Shown here: one piece after another, positions 38,212 through 48,664 of the stretch | Position numbering within the stretch: the first letter of the stretch is position 1 | How the letters are laid out: each line of letters opens with the position of its first letter | Assembly (NCBI GenBank): GCA_015478775.1 | Contig: JADMKP010000007.1 | Location: forward strand, 310,001-374,000 | Reading direction: 5' to 3' | Source: Fermentimonas sp. | GTDB taxonomy: Bacteria; Bacteroidota; Bacteroidia; Bacteroidales; Dysgonomonadaceae | DNA length: 64,000 nucleotides | Notes under the pieces: generated by a model | Told to the model about the DNA's origin: nothing | The model's database searches: none | The model's input: only the letters and a program-made list of their open reading frames with translations | Made by a program: the position numbers and the translations under genes

Positions 38212-38661
38212 TTATGACAATAGCTTTCTTACTATTCCAGAAATAACACCACCCTCAGCTTTACCGGCAAGCTCTTTAGTGGCAATTGCCATCACCTTGC
38301 CCATATCTTTCATTGATGAAGCTTCGGTATCGAGGATTACTTTTTTTACTATTGACTCAATTTCGTCAGTTGAAAGCTGAGCAGGAAGAAATTCCTGAAT
38401 AACATTCATTTGCTCAATCTCTGTTTCTGCTAGGTCGGAACGATTTTGTTGTGAATAAATCTCAGCACTTTCTTTTCGCTGCTTAACCATTCTCTGCAGG
38501 ATAGAAATAGCTTTGTCATCTGATAGCTCATCACCTCCTCCTTTTGCTGTTTTGGCTTCGATAAACTCTTTTTTCGCACCTCTTAAAGCATCTAATCTTA
38601 CTCTATCTTTAGCAAGCATGGCTTTCTTAATCTCTTCTGTAATTATATCAAAAAGTTTCAT
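38212..38661 (-). CDS. GatB/YqeY domain-containing protein
   Basis: Start 38661: MKLFDIITEEIKKAMLAKDRVRLDALRGAKKEFIEAKT...MKDMGKVMAIATKELAGKAEGGVISGIVRKLL. Confidence 0.92.
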   Translation of the reverse strand: MKLFDIITEEIKKAMLAKDRVRLDALRGAKKEFIEAKTAKGGGDELSDDKAISILQRMVKQRKESAEIYSQQNRSDLAETEIEQMNVIQEFLPAQLSTDEIESIVKKVILDTEASSMKDMGKVMAIATKELAGKAEGGVISGIVRKLLS

Positions 38662-38671
38662 TTTATTAATG

Positions 38672-39967
38672 TTATAAATCAAATAATGTAGATGACTGTT
38701 GTTGAATATCAATGTGATAAGTGCGAGGATTAAATGAACGATCGCGTTTAAAAACAGGGTTCTTTTCGAGTGCTTCTAAAATCTTATCATCATCCAGCTC
38801 CTCAATTGTAAGAACAAATGGCTCTTGTCTGTAGTTATTTGTTGCTAGTGATTCTAAACCAGCTTTTCCATAATATTTCTCTATAAGCTCTCTATCTTTT
38901 GTATCCTGCTTTCGTTCTTCGTCTTCAATAAACTTACGTTCTAACTCTTCAGCTTTGGTTTCCTCATCTTTAATTTCCCTAATGCCAGGTACACTATTAA
39001 TGGTAAATCCGGTAGCTAAAAGTGTAACTTTCACCTCGTCCTTGAGTGACTCATCAACTGCGGCTCCCCAAATAACTTCTATCTCTTTACTGAATTTAGA
39101 CATGAAGTCATGTAAAGCATTCATCTCTTCCATCATGAGAGGATTCTCTTCGCCAAAACATAGATTGATTAATATTTTCTTAGAACTGAAAACATCATTA
39201 TTATTTAATAATGGTGAATGAAGAGCATCCTTAATTGCTTCATTGATTCTATCTGTTCCATTAGCAATTCCACTACTCATTATAGCAACACCTCCATCTT
39301 TAAGAGTTGTATTAACATCTGCAAAGTCGAGGTTAACGTGCCCATGAACCGTTATAATCTCGGCTATACTTTTTGCAGCAGTTGTAAGTGTATCATCGGC
39401 TCTGGCAAATGCATTGAGCATTGTAAGATCACTATATATATCACGCAATCGCTCATTATTTATAACAAGTAATGCATCTACGTTTTTTGAGATTTCTTCT
39501 ACACCTTTTAGAGCTTGAACTATTTTACGAGATCCTTCAAAAACAAATGGAATTGTTACTATACCAACTGTAAGTATGCCTAAATCTTTAGCAATTCGAG
39601 CAATAACAGGAGCTGCACCAGTGCCAGTACCTCCACCCATTCCGGCAGTAATAAATACCATTCGGGTACCATCATTTATCAGTCTCTCAATTAAATCTGC
39701 ACTCTCTTCGGCTGCTTTGCTGGCTATTTCAGGTTTATTACCTGCACCCAGACCTCCGGTAGTGTGTGATCCCAGCTGCACTTTAACTGGTACAGGAGAT
39801 TCCATCAATGCCTGATTATCGGTGTTGCAAAGTGCAAATGAAACATTATGAATACCCTCTTGAAACATATGATTCACGGCATTTCCTCCACCTCCTCCTA
39901 CACCAATTACTTTAATGATAGCATCGGTATGGCTCTCTAATTGAAAATCTAATAAATCTACGTTCAT
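38672..39967 (-). CDS. ftsZ: Cell division protein FtsZ
   Basis: VIGVGGGGGNAVNHM, ITAGMGGGTGTGAAPVIARIAKDLGILTVGIVTIPF tubulin signature. Confidence 0.98.
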   Translation of the reverse strand: MNVDLLDFQLESHTDAIIKVIGVGGGGGNAVNHMFQEGIHNVSFALCNTDNQALMESPVPVKVQLGSHTTGGLGAGNKPEIASKAAEESADLIERLINDGTRMVFITAGMGGGTGTGAAPVIARIAKDLGILTVGIVTIPFVFEGSRKIVQALKGVEEISKNVDALLVINNERLRDIYSDLTMLNAFARADDTLTTAAKSIAEIITVHGHVNLDFADVNTTLKDGGVAIMSSGIANGTDRINEAIKDALHSPLLNNNDVFSSKKILINLCFGEENPLMMEEMNALHDFMSKFSKEIEVIWGAAVDESLKDEVKVTLLATGFTINSVPGIREIKDEETKAEELERKFIEDEERKQDTKDRELIEKYYGKAGLESLATNNYRQEPFVLTIEELDDDKILEALEKNPVFKRDRSFNPRTYHIDIQQQSSTLFDL

Positions 39968-39985
39968 AAAATCACTTCATTTAAT

Positions 39986-41308
39986 TTATTCATCGTCATC
40001 AGAAAACATATTTCCAAAGACATCTCCAAATTTGTCCAATAATCCCTGTTTTGTTGACTTCTTGTTTTTCTTACTTTCTTTTGCACTTTGTTTTGCACTT
40101 TGCTTTGATTCAGATCGTTTCTTATCAGAATAATGATCCTCATTACTTTTTTCAATAACCTCTTCTATTTCTAATTTACAGCTTTCTTGACCCATTAACA
40201 GCATGCCTAATGCCTGAGTGAAACTAGGGTTACTAATAAGTTCGGGAGCATTATTTATTAAAGACTTCTTGGCAGTAGCTCTACGAATAGGCATTTTAAG
40301 TTTTTGTCCGAGATACTCAGTGAGATTTTTTAGTTGAGAAGCACCGCCAGTTATAATAACGCCTGCGCCAAGTTTATTTTCATAGTTTGACAAACGTATT
40401 TGTTCAATAATATTAGCTGTTATTTCGTCTAAACGTAATGCAATTACCCTGTTAAGTTCAGTAAGATCAATATCAGGTTTAGAAGAGAAAGGAGATGAGA
40501 AGAACGGACTTTCATGTGTTTCCATTGCTTTCCCAAATTTAATCTTTAATTGCTCAGCATCACTTTCTGTAAAATTTAGAGCGCTAATATCCTTTGTTAT
40601 ACTTTTTCCTCCAAAAGGAATAACAACAAATCTTCTAAGAATACCATCTTTGTAAACCGATACGGAGGTAGTACCTGCACCAAAATCTATAAATACACAA
40701 CCAAGCTCTTTTTCCTCGTCATTGAGAGTTACCTCAGCAGAAGCCAAGGCACCAACTATATAATCTGCTATTGGCAATTTAGCCTTTCCGGTTACACTTT
40801 TTTCTATATTTGATAGGAGATTGGGCCTTCCAACAACTATCTGAAAGGATGCTTCGACCTCAGTCCCTGCAACCCCAACAGGATTTTTCTCTGTTTTAGC
40901 ATCTACATAATATTCAACGTCAGCTACTGCGTAGTTTTTTTGCAAATCGGGTGTATACTTTTTTGCAGAGCTATTAAGTTGATCAACTACCTCTTGACTT
41001 ACTATTCCACCTGAAGAGAGCATTTTCCTTTCTCTGAATTCCAGAGTGTGCAGCGATTGTCCCGTTAGCGAAACATATACTTTGCCAATTTTGTCACCAA
41101 TGCTATTCTCAAGCATTGTCAATATTTTTCGAATACTCGCTCCTGCTTCCTCAATATTATAGACCATTCCTCTTCTTACAGAGTTACCAGAATCAATGAT
41201 TTCACTATCCATTATTGAAATCACATTGTTCTCATTTTTTCGTCCTACAACACCTTTTATCTTTGAGGTTCCAAGATCAATTACAGCTATAAAATCAGAT
41301 TGCGTCAT
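39986..41308 (-). CDS. ftsA: Cell division protein FtsA
   Basis: FIAVIDLGTSKIKGVVGRKNE, CVFIDFGAGTTSVSVYKDG actin-fold motifs; C-terminal amphipathic GLLDKFGDVFGNMF. Confidence 0.96.
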   Translation of the reverse strand: MTQSDFIAVIDLGTSKIKGVVGRKNENNVISIMDSEIIDSGNSVRRGMVYNIEEAGASIRKILTMLENSIGDKIGKVYVSLTGQSLHTLEFRERKMLSSGGIVSQEVVDQLNSSAKKYTPDLQKNYAVADVEYYVDAKTEKNPVGVAGTEVEASFQIVVGRPNLLSNIEKSVTGKAKLPIADYIVGALASAEVTLNDEEKELGCVFIDFGAGTTSVSVYKDGILRRFVVIPFGGKSITKDISALNFTESDAEQLKIKFGKAMETHESPFFSSPFSSKPDIDLTELNRVIALRLDEITANIIEQIRLSNYENKLGAGVIITGGASQLKNLTEYLGQKLKMPIRRATAKKSLINNAPELISNPSFTQALGMLLMGQESCKLEIEEVIEKSNEDHYSDKKRSESKQSAKQSAKESKKNKKSTKQGLLDKFGDVFGNMFSDDDE

Positions 41309-41396
41309 ACTTTGGTTAATGGTTATTCAGTTGTTTAACAAACACACTTGCAACTACATTTGTTTTTTTGTTAACATCCTTTTAATTGAAGGCTAA

Positions 41397-42128
41397 TTAT
41401 TTTATAGTACAAACAACTTGATTATCGAATTTCAGATTTATCTCAGAATATCGATTCCAGCCAAGTTTATTTAGTCCCTCGTCAACAAAACGTACAAATT
41501 TATTCAATTTAGTTTGGTAATCCTCAAGGCTTCCCATAATAATTCTGAAATTACCTGCTCGAGGTATCAGTTCGACCTCATTACCATTCTTTACAACAAT
41601 TTGCTCTACCCATGCATCCCAATCGGAATTGTTATTAAGAAACATTGCAAAATCATAAAGCTCATTTTTAGCAAACTCCTCATCAATTTCTCCCGTAGCA
41701 ACAGGTACATATACAGCAAAACTAGAAGCTACAGGCATAATTTCCCTATCCTTGTCAATATAAAAATCACCTTTGCTATTGGATATTACCCTAAGAACAG
41801 GTTCTCTTTGCTTGATAGTTGCCATTACCGTTCCTCCAGATGTAATAAACACTTTAGCAGATTCCACTAGTCGGCTGGTCATTATTATATCACGAATTGC
41901 AAGAGTATTAATATTATTAAATGACTTTCCCACCGGGTGCAAGTCATGTTTTTTCACTAATTCCTCTATTTCAACAGCAGTAACAAATTGAGTTTTAAGG
42001 CTATCTTTAATTTCCACTTCAAAACCAATACACTCTCGGTTATGAGATGAATCTCTGAAAAAGTTGGCAGATAGTATTATATATCCTATCACCACAACGG
42101 CTATCAATATAATAAGAAACCTCTTCAC
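41397..42128 (-). CDS. ftsQ: Cell division protein FtsQ-like
   Basis: Single N-terminal TM, POTRA-like region, position between murC and ftsA in the dcw cluster. Confidence 0.85.
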   Translation of the reverse strand: MKRFLIILIAVVVIGYIILSANFFRDSSHNRECIGFEVEIKDSLKTQFVTAVEIEELVKKHDLHPVGKSFNNINTLAIRDIIMTSRLVESAKVFITSGGTVMATIKQREPVLRVISNSKGDFYIDKDREIMPVASSFAVYVPVATGEIDEEFAKNELYDFAMFLNNNSDWDAWVEQIVVKNGNEVELIPRAGNFRIIMGSLEDYQTKLNKFVRFVDEGLNKLGWNRYSEINLKFDNQVVCTIK

Positions 42129-42142
42129 TCTCAGTTATTTTA

Positions 42143-43525
42143 CTAGTTGTTTTTGCTTAATATTTCTTTTATACGAGGCACTATTCTATCTATATCACCT
42201 GCACCAAACGTAACAACCAATTCGGGATTTTTCTTGCTAATCAAATCCAATAGCTCCGACTTTATAATCAATTGCTTATTTGGTGACATTATTTTATCAA
42301 ATATAATTTTAGAACTAACTCCTTCAATTGGCTCTTCTCTAGCCGGATAAATATCAAGAAGTATTATATCTTCGGCAAGAGAAAGACTTTCGGCAAATTC
42401 ATTTGCAAAATCTCTCGTTCGGGAATATAAGTGTGGTTGAAATATTGCAGTTAATTTTTTATCAGGATAAAGAGCCTTTATCGATACTATTGCAGCTTTA
42501 AGCTCATGGGGATGATGTGCGTAATCATCAATAAATATTATATTTTCATTCTTTAAATGAAACTCAAATCGTCTTTTCACCCCCATAAAGGAACCCATAG
42601 CCTCTTTAATCTCTTCAGGAGTCGCTTCACAAAGTTCAGCTGCCGCCATTGCAGCTATCCCATTCTCGATGTTAATCTTTACAGGCACTCCAAGAGAAAC
42701 ATCTTTTATTGTACTTTTTGGTGACACAAAATCAAATAATATCTCCCCATTTCCTATTCTAATATTCTCGGCATGAAAATCTCCTTTAGTCTCGGAATAA
42801 CTCCACACTTTAACTGAATCATTTACTTTAGGTGTAAGATGTGCATCAATTTTTAAAATAAGATGACCATTTGGGCTAATTAGTGATGTAAACTTCTCAA
42901 AACTCTCTTTGTACGCTTCTTCAGTGCCATATATATCCAGATGATCAGGATCGGCAGAAGTTATTATTGCGATATGAGGTTGTAAACTGTGAAACGATCT
43001 ATCGTACTCATCGGCTTCAACAACAGTGAAGTTACTTTTTTCTGAAAGTAATAAGTTGCTATTATAGTTTTTGAGTATACCTCCTAAAAAAGCATTACAA
43101 TCGATATGAGATTGTTTGAACAGATGTGCAACCATGCTCGAAACGGTTGTTTTTCCATGTGTGCCTGCTACACATATTGCATCACTCTGCTTTGTTATTT
43201 CACCTAAAAGTTGAGCTCGTTTAACAATTACAAAATCGTTGTCTTTAAAATAATTTAGCTCACTATGTGTTGTGGGGACTGCAGGTGTATAAACAATTAG
43301 TGTGTTTTCTTTATCCGTGAACTCAGCAGGTAATAGTAATAAATTATCTTCATAATGAACCAATGCACCTTCTTTTGAAAGTGTTTCAGTGAGTTCAGAT
43401 TCTGTTCTATCGTAACCACCAACATTTGCACCTTTAAGAAGGAAGTAACGAGCCAGATTACTCATCCCAATTCCTCCTATACCAATAAAATATATATTTT
43501 TGTAACCGTTACTTTTTACCTTCAT
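42143..43525 (-). CDS. murC: UDP-N-acetylmuramate--L-alanine ligase
   Basis: YFIGIGGIGMSNLARYFL, VAGTHGKTTVSSMVAHLF, FIDDYAHHPHELKAAI. Confidence 0.97.
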   Translation of the reverse strand: MKVKSNGYKNIYFIGIGGIGMSNLARYFLLKGANVGGYDRTESELTETLSKEGALVHYEDNLLLLPAEFTDKENTLIVYTPAVPTTHSELNYFKDNDFVIVKRAQLLGEITKQSDAICVAGTHGKTTVSSMVAHLFKQSHIDCNAFLGGILKNYNSNLLLSEKSNFTVVEADEYDRSFHSLQPHIAIITSADPDHLDIYGTEEAYKESFEKFTSLISPNGHLILKIDAHLTPKVNDSVKVWSYSETKGDFHAENIRIGNGEILFDFVSPKSTIKDVSLGVPVKINIENGIAAMAAAELCEATPEEIKEAMGSFMGVKRRFEFHLKNENIIFIDDYAHHPHELKAAIVSIKALYPDKKLTAIFQPHLYSRTRDFANEFAESLSLAEDIILLDIYPAREEPIEGVSSKIIFDKIMSPNKQLIIKSELLDLISKKNPELVVTFGAGDIDRIVPRIKEILSKNN

Positions 43526-43526
43526 C

Positions 43527-44630
43527 TTATTTTTTCAAAATCTTCTCAATTTCATTTACAATTCTTTCTGCTGAGTTATGTTGTGCAAGCTTAAGTATAT
43601 TTTCACTCAGTTTATTTAATTCACGATCGTTTTTAACTAATGAGAGTGCTAAATCAAACAACATATCAACTGCAATATTGTCAGACATCATTACAGCAGC
43701 ATCTTTATCAACAAGAGCTTTAGCATTCATGGTCTGATGATCTTCTGCAACGTTGGGCGAGGGAACCAAAATTACAGGTTTTCCTAAAATACTGAACTCA
43801 GAGATGGAGCCTGCACCTGCTCTGGAAATCACTAAATCGGCTACAGAATAAGCATAGTCCATTCGAGAGATAAAATCTGACAAGTATACATTCGAAGGAA
43901 TTTCACCTTTAATCTGCAGACTACTCATTTCATTAAAATAATATTTACCACACTGCCATAGTATCTGCACATCTTCCATGGCATTTATTTTTGTAAAAGC
44001 ATTCACAATACTTTTATTAAGAGTTGCTGCTCCTAGACTGCCACCCAGCATAAGTATAGTTTTCTTTTGCGGGTCTAATTTAAAGTGCACATACCCTTCA
44101 TTACGATTTTCTTTAGAAATCACAAGGTCTTGACGACAAGGATTTCCTGTAAGCACTATCTTTTCCTTTGGGAAAAACTTTTCCATCCCCTCATATGCCA
44201 CACAGATGGAAGTAGCTTTTTTGGCCAGCATTTTATTTGTTACACCTGCGTATGAATTCTGCTCCTGAATTAATGTGGGGATATTTTTAGCAGCAGCCGC
44301 TCTTAAAATAGGACCACTAGCATAACCTCCCACACCAACTGTAATATCGGGATTAAAGTTTTCAATTATTCTTCTTGATCTCTTCATGCTTTTAAGCAAT
44401 TTGATAGCAACACTGAAGTTCTTTAAGAGCCGTTTGCGATTAAAACCAGCAACAGGAAGTCCAATGATTTTGTAACCTGCAGCAGGAACACGCTCCATCT
44501 CCATACGATTATCGGCTCCTACAAATAGTATTTCAGAGTCGCTCCAACGCTTTTTCACTTCATTAGCAATGGCGATTGCAGGAAAAATATGTCCACCTGT
44601 GCCACCACCACTTATGATTATTCTCTTCAT
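43527..44630 (-). CDS. murG: Undecaprenyldiphospho-muramoylpentapeptide beta-N-acetylglucosaminyltransferase
   Basis: IISGGGTGGHIFPAIAIANEV, LMLGGSLGAATLNKSIV, VISRAGAGSISEFSILGKPVILVPSPNVAEDHQ. Confidence 0.97.
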   Translation of the reverse strand: MKRIIISGGGTGGHIFPAIAIANEVKKRWSDSEILFVGADNRMEMERVPAAGYKIIGLPVAGFNRKRLLKNFSVAIKLLKSMKRSRRIIENFNPDITVGVGGYASGPILRAAAAKNIPTLIQEQNSYAGVTNKMLAKKATSICVAYEGMEKFFPKEKIVLTGNPCRQDLVISKENRNEGYVHFKLDPQKKTILMLGGSLGAATLNKSIVNAFTKINAMEDVQILWQCGKYYFNEMSSLQIKGEIPSNVYLSDFISRMDYAYSVADLVISRAGAGSISEFSILGKPVILVPSPNVAEDHQTMNAKALVDKDAAVMMSDNIAVDMLFDLALSLVKNDRELNKLSENILKLAQHNSAERIVNEIEKILKK

Positions 44631-46015
44631 ACTTTATATATTTCAAATTCAACTTTATCTTCAAGATCTGCAATAGTCTCTTTTTCTAAACCGTTCTGAT
44701 CGGAAGCAATTCCTGTAGTTAATAATTCATCATTGATAATTTCCTCATCCATAATTGCATTTACTTCCGATACCATCTGCTCTTTCTTTTTACCAATTCC
44801 AAAACGGTCGGCACTTAATATTAGACCAAAATAAGCACATGTAATTAAAGTAGATGTTCCTCCCCTACTTATAAGAGGAAGTGGCTGCCCCGTTACAGGA
44901 ATAAGATTAACTGCAACGGCCATATTCACAAACGCTTGAATTGACAACATCATTGCTGATCCAAGAACCAAATATTTTGGGAAAAGCTTTTCTGTTTTCC
45001 TTGCAATCATACCCGACCTAATAAGAATTATTACATATAGGAGCAGTACAAATACCCCTCCTAATATACCCATTTCTTCTATTATTATAGCATAAATAAA
45101 ATCTGAATATGCTTGAGGTAAAAAATCCCTTTCTGTGCTATTTCCTGGGAAAACGCCAAAAACACCTCCATTTGATATAGCAATTTTGGCATGAGCAACT
45201 TGATAGTTTTCGTCAGTAATTGTATAATACTCCTCCTCAGACATTTCTTTTGCTTCACCAAAATGAGTAATTCTATTCTGCCATGTACCCATACGGTTTA
45301 AAGGCCCCTTATCTGTCCAACTATCTGGTATTATATTCAAAAATAGAATAAATAAAAGCACCAATGCGACTCCTGCACCTGCTACCTTAAACATACGCAT
45401 TAACTTTACATTGCCAATAAACATCAGAAGGAAACAAACACCAAACAATAGCACAGCTGTTGAAAGATTATCCATTGCAATGATTCCACAAACAACTATC
45501 ATTAAACCAATCATCCATTTAAATAGAATAGAGTCATTAACCCCATTCTGCTTACTTAAAAGGAATGCTATTGTGCCCATAAGCGATATCTTAGCTATCT
45601 CTGAAGGTTGAATAGTAAATCCCATGAATGATATCCACCTGTCGGCATTATTAACGCTCTCGCCTATAAAGGGCGTTAGAATTAATAAAACAATAGCACC
45701 AAGAAGAACAAAAATAAGCGACGAAAAAAAACGGTACGGTATATTATGAATAAATAATATTACCCCTACTCCACCTATCAAAAACATTGCATGTCTGAGT
45801 ATTGGGCCCCACTGATTCTGCTGACGATAAACAATTGTGCTTATAGCACTAAAAATCTCTATTAGCGAAATAACACATAATATTATAAAGACAGTCCAAA
45901 TTACTTTGTCCCCTTTGAATACCTTGCGACCGAAATCATTCAGAATTGACCCTGATTCATTTATATCTTCAACAGGATTATTATGTTCTGTTTTAAAAAA
46001 ATCTTTATCAAGCAT
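44627..46015 (-). CDS. ftsW: FtsW/RodA/SpoVE family protein (FtsW)
   Basis: Polytopic; GFTIQPSEIAKISLMGTIAFLL, PVTGQPLPLISRGGTSTLITCAYFGLILS. 4-nt overlap with murG. Confidence 0.95.
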   Translation of the reverse strand: MLDKDFFKTEHNNPVEDINESGSILNDFGRKVFKGDKVIWTVFIILCVISLIEIFSAISTIVYRQQNQWGPILRHAMFLIGGVGVILFIHNIPYRFFSSLIFVLLGAIVLLILTPFIGESVNNADRWISFMGFTIQPSEIAKISLMGTIAFLLSKQNGVNDSILFKWMIGLMIVVCGIIAMDNLSTAVLLFGVCFLLMFIGNVKLMRMFKVAGAGVALVLLFILFLNIIPDSWTDKGPLNRMGTWQNRITHFGEAKEMSEEEYYTITDENYQVAHAKIAISNGGVFGVFPGNSTERDFLPQAYSDFIYAIIIEEMGILGGVFVLLLYVIILIRSGMIARKTEKLFPKYLVLGSAMMLSIQAFVNMAVAVNLIPVTGQPLPLISRGGTSTLITCAYFGLILSADRFGIGKKKEQMVSEVNAIMDEEIINDELLTTGIASDQNGLEKETIADLEDKVEFEIYKV

Positions 46016-46032
46016 CTTTTTAAGTTAAATGA

Positions 46033-47373
46033 TTATAGTTTTCTGACATACTCTTTAAACTGATCACCCCTATCTTCATAATTATCAAATAGATCAAAGC
46101 TAGCACAACAAGGAGAGAGTAAAACTGTATCACCCTTCTCTGCTAACTCATAAGCACTTTTTACAGCATCAGACATAGAGTCTACATCTTTTATAACATC
46201 AATTTTACCATCAAAGAAAGAGTGTAGTTTGCTATTATCTTTACCCATAAATATCAACGCCTTAACTTTTGAAGTTACCAGTTCTTCGATTTCTTGATAA
46301 TTATTACCTTTATCAACTCCCCCAATTATAAGTATTGTTTTACTACGCATCGATTGTAATGCATACCAACAGGAGTTTACGTTAGTCGCTTTTGAATCGT
46401 TTATATATTGCACTCCTCTAATTGATGCAACTTTTTCCAATCTGTGGGGTACACCCTTAAAATCTGCAAGAGACTCTCTAAGCTGGTCGTCAGTTATATC
46501 CATCAACTTGGCAACAATGCCCGATGCTAATGAATTATAGACATTGTGCATTCCTTCTAATGCAAGTAATTCAAGCTCCATATTAAATGTACTCCCTTTA
46601 GAATTAATAAATATTCTTCCATTCTCAATATATCCGGCAGAAAGTCCTTTGTTAATCTCACTAAATGGATATCTTGTTACTTGCGGTTTAAGCTTCTCAA
46701 TCTCCCTCGTTACAACTGGATCATCATCCCAATATATAAATGCATCATCGATTTGTTGATTGCGAATAATTCTCATTTTTGCATCAATGTAATCCTGCAG
46801 ATTGTAATTATATCTATCGAGATGATCGGGTGTAATATTTAGTAATACAGCAACATCTGCTTTAAATTCATAAAGTCCCTCTAATTGAAAACTACTTAAC
46901 TCGAGCACATAATAATCGAATTTCTCTTCGGCCACCTGTTTTGCAAAACTTACACCTATATTCCCTGCAAGAGCTACATTGAGTCCAGCCGATTTTAAAA
47001 TATGATAGATTAAACTTACTGTTGTTGTTTTTCCATTACTACCGGTAACACAAATAAGTTTAGCATTAGTGTACCTTGCTGCATACTCTATCTCAGAGAT
47101 AACATGAACTCCTTTTTCTATAAGTTTGATTATAATTGGAGAATTGTCGGGGATACCAGGACTTTTTACTACTTCATCGGCTTGCAAAACTTTATATGCG
47201 GTATGACCATCTTCTTCAAAATCGATACCATAACTCAATAGTGCTTCACGATGCTTATCCTTTAGTTTTCCGCTATCAGACAAGAATACCCTGAATCCTT
47301 TTTTTTGAGCCAAATAAGCAGATCCAACTCCGCTTTCTCCACCACCAAGTACTACTATCAATTTATCATTCAT
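46033..47373 (-). CDS. murD: UDP-N-acetylmuramoyl-L-alanine--D-glutamate ligase
   Basis: VVLGGGESGVGSAYLAQKKG, ICVTGSNGKTTTVSLI, LSPCCASFDLFDNYEDRGDQF. Confidence 0.97.
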   Translation of the reverse strand: MNDKLIVVLGGGESGVGSAYLAQKKGFRVFLSDSGKLKDKHREALLSYGIDFEEDGHTAYKVLQADEVVKSPGIPDNSPIIIKLIEKGVHVISEIEYAARYTNAKLICVTGSNGKTTTVSLIYHILKSAGLNVALAGNIGVSFAKQVAEEKFDYYVLELSSFQLEGLYEFKADVAVLLNITPDHLDRYNYNLQDYIDAKMRIIRNQQIDDAFIYWDDDPVVTREIEKLKPQVTRYPFSEINKGLSAGYIENGRIFINSKGSTFNMELELLALEGMHNVYNSLASGIVAKLMDITDDQLRESLADFKGVPHRLEKVASIRGVQYINDSKATNVNSCWYALQSMRSKTILIIGGVDKGNNYQEIEELVTSKVKALIFMGKDNSKLHSFFDGKIDVIKDVDSMSDAVKSAYELAEKGDTVLLSPCCASFDLFDNYEDRGDQFKEYVRKL

Positions 47374-47381
47374 AATATTAC

Positions 47382-48641
47382 TTATCTCATTTTTAAAGTA
47401 GCTACTGCTAAAACAGCTAATAATATTCCTATTAACCAGAACCTTGTTACAAGCTTAGGCTCTGTAATTGGCGCATATGGTTTTTGAATAAGTGCATCTA
47501 TACTCCCATCTCCCGGCTTCTGATAATGATGATGAAGAGGAGTCATTTTAAAAATCCTTCTGCCTGCACCATATTTCTTTTTAGTATATTTAAAATAAGT
47601 AACCTGTGCTATCACAGAAAGCGCTTCAACAAAGAAAACCCCACATAAAATTGGGAGTAATAATTCCTTATGTATTAATACGGCAAAAACACCAATAATT
47701 CCTCCTAGAGTAAGGCTACCCGTGTCACCCATAAAAACCTGTGCAGGATATGCATTATACCACAAGAAACCTATACAAGCACCAACAAAAGCAGATGAAA
47801 ACACCATTAGTTCATCACTTCCAGGTATATACATTATATTGAGATAAGAAGCAAAGTCGACACGACCCGATACATATGCAAGAATACCCAAAGCCACACC
47901 TATAATAGCAGATGTCCCCGAGGTTAAACCATCAAGGCCATCAGTTAAATTCGCACTATTCGAGACAGCTGTTACAATGAGGATAACTACTAATATAAAA
48001 ACAATCCATACAGCTGTATCGGCATAATCACCCATCCAGTTTACAAGTCTTTTGTAATCAAAATTGTTATTCTTTAAAAATGGAATAGTTGTTCCCGTAG
48101 TTTTTACATCTTCAGTCTTGAATGTTACATCCTCAATAACATTATCCACACGTACTTCACTGTTTTCACGTACTACAATTTCGGGACTAAAAATGATGGT
48201 AAGCCCTACAATTAACCCGAGACCAATTTGTGCTATAATTTTAAATTTACCTTTTAAACCCTCTTTGTCTTTTCTGAATACTTTAATATAATCATCTGCA
48301 AAGCCTAGTGCACCTAACCATATAGTGCTAACCATCATCAAGATAATATAAATATTCTCAAGCTTGCCAAAAAGAAGTATTGAAGCTAGAATAGAAATAA
48401 TTATTATTACACCTCCCATAGTTGGAGTACCCCGCTTACTGTATTGCCCCTCCAAATCAAGATCACGAATAGTTTCACCAATCTGCTTCTGTTGAAGTTT
48501 ATTTATTATCTTCTTGCCAGCAAACACTCCCACAAGAAGGGAAAAAACTGCAGCCATAGCCGACCTGAACATCACATACTGAAACATTCCGGCACCTGGA
48601 AAATCAAGCTTGTCTAAATATTCAAAAAGATAATACAGCAT
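47382..48641 (-). CDS. mraY: Phospho-N-acetylmuramoyl-pentapeptide-transferase
   Basis: [66 protein letters not shown]. Confidence 0.97.
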   Translation of the reverse strand: MLYYLFEYLDKLDFPGAGMFQYVMFRSAMAAVFSLLVGVFAGKKIINKLQQKQIGETIRDLDLEGQYSKRGTPTMGGVIIIISILASILLFGKLENIYIILMMVSTIWLGALGFADDYIKVFRKDKEGLKGKFKIIAQIGLGLIVGLTIIFSPEIVVRENSEVRVDNVIEDVTFKTEDVKTTGTTIPFLKNNNFDYKRLVNWMGDYADTAVWIVFILVVILIVTAVSNSANLTDGLDGLTSGTSAIIGVALGILAYVSGRVDFASYLNIMYIPGSDELMVFSSAFVGACIGFLWYNAYPAQVFMGDTGSLTLGGIIGVFAVLIHKELLLPILCGVFFVEALSVIAQVTYFKYTKKKYGAGRRIFKMTPLHHHYQKPGDGSIDALIQKPYAPITEPKLVTRFWLIGILLAVLAVATLKMR

Positions 48642-48664
48642 CTTATTTAACTTCTAACTTTATT

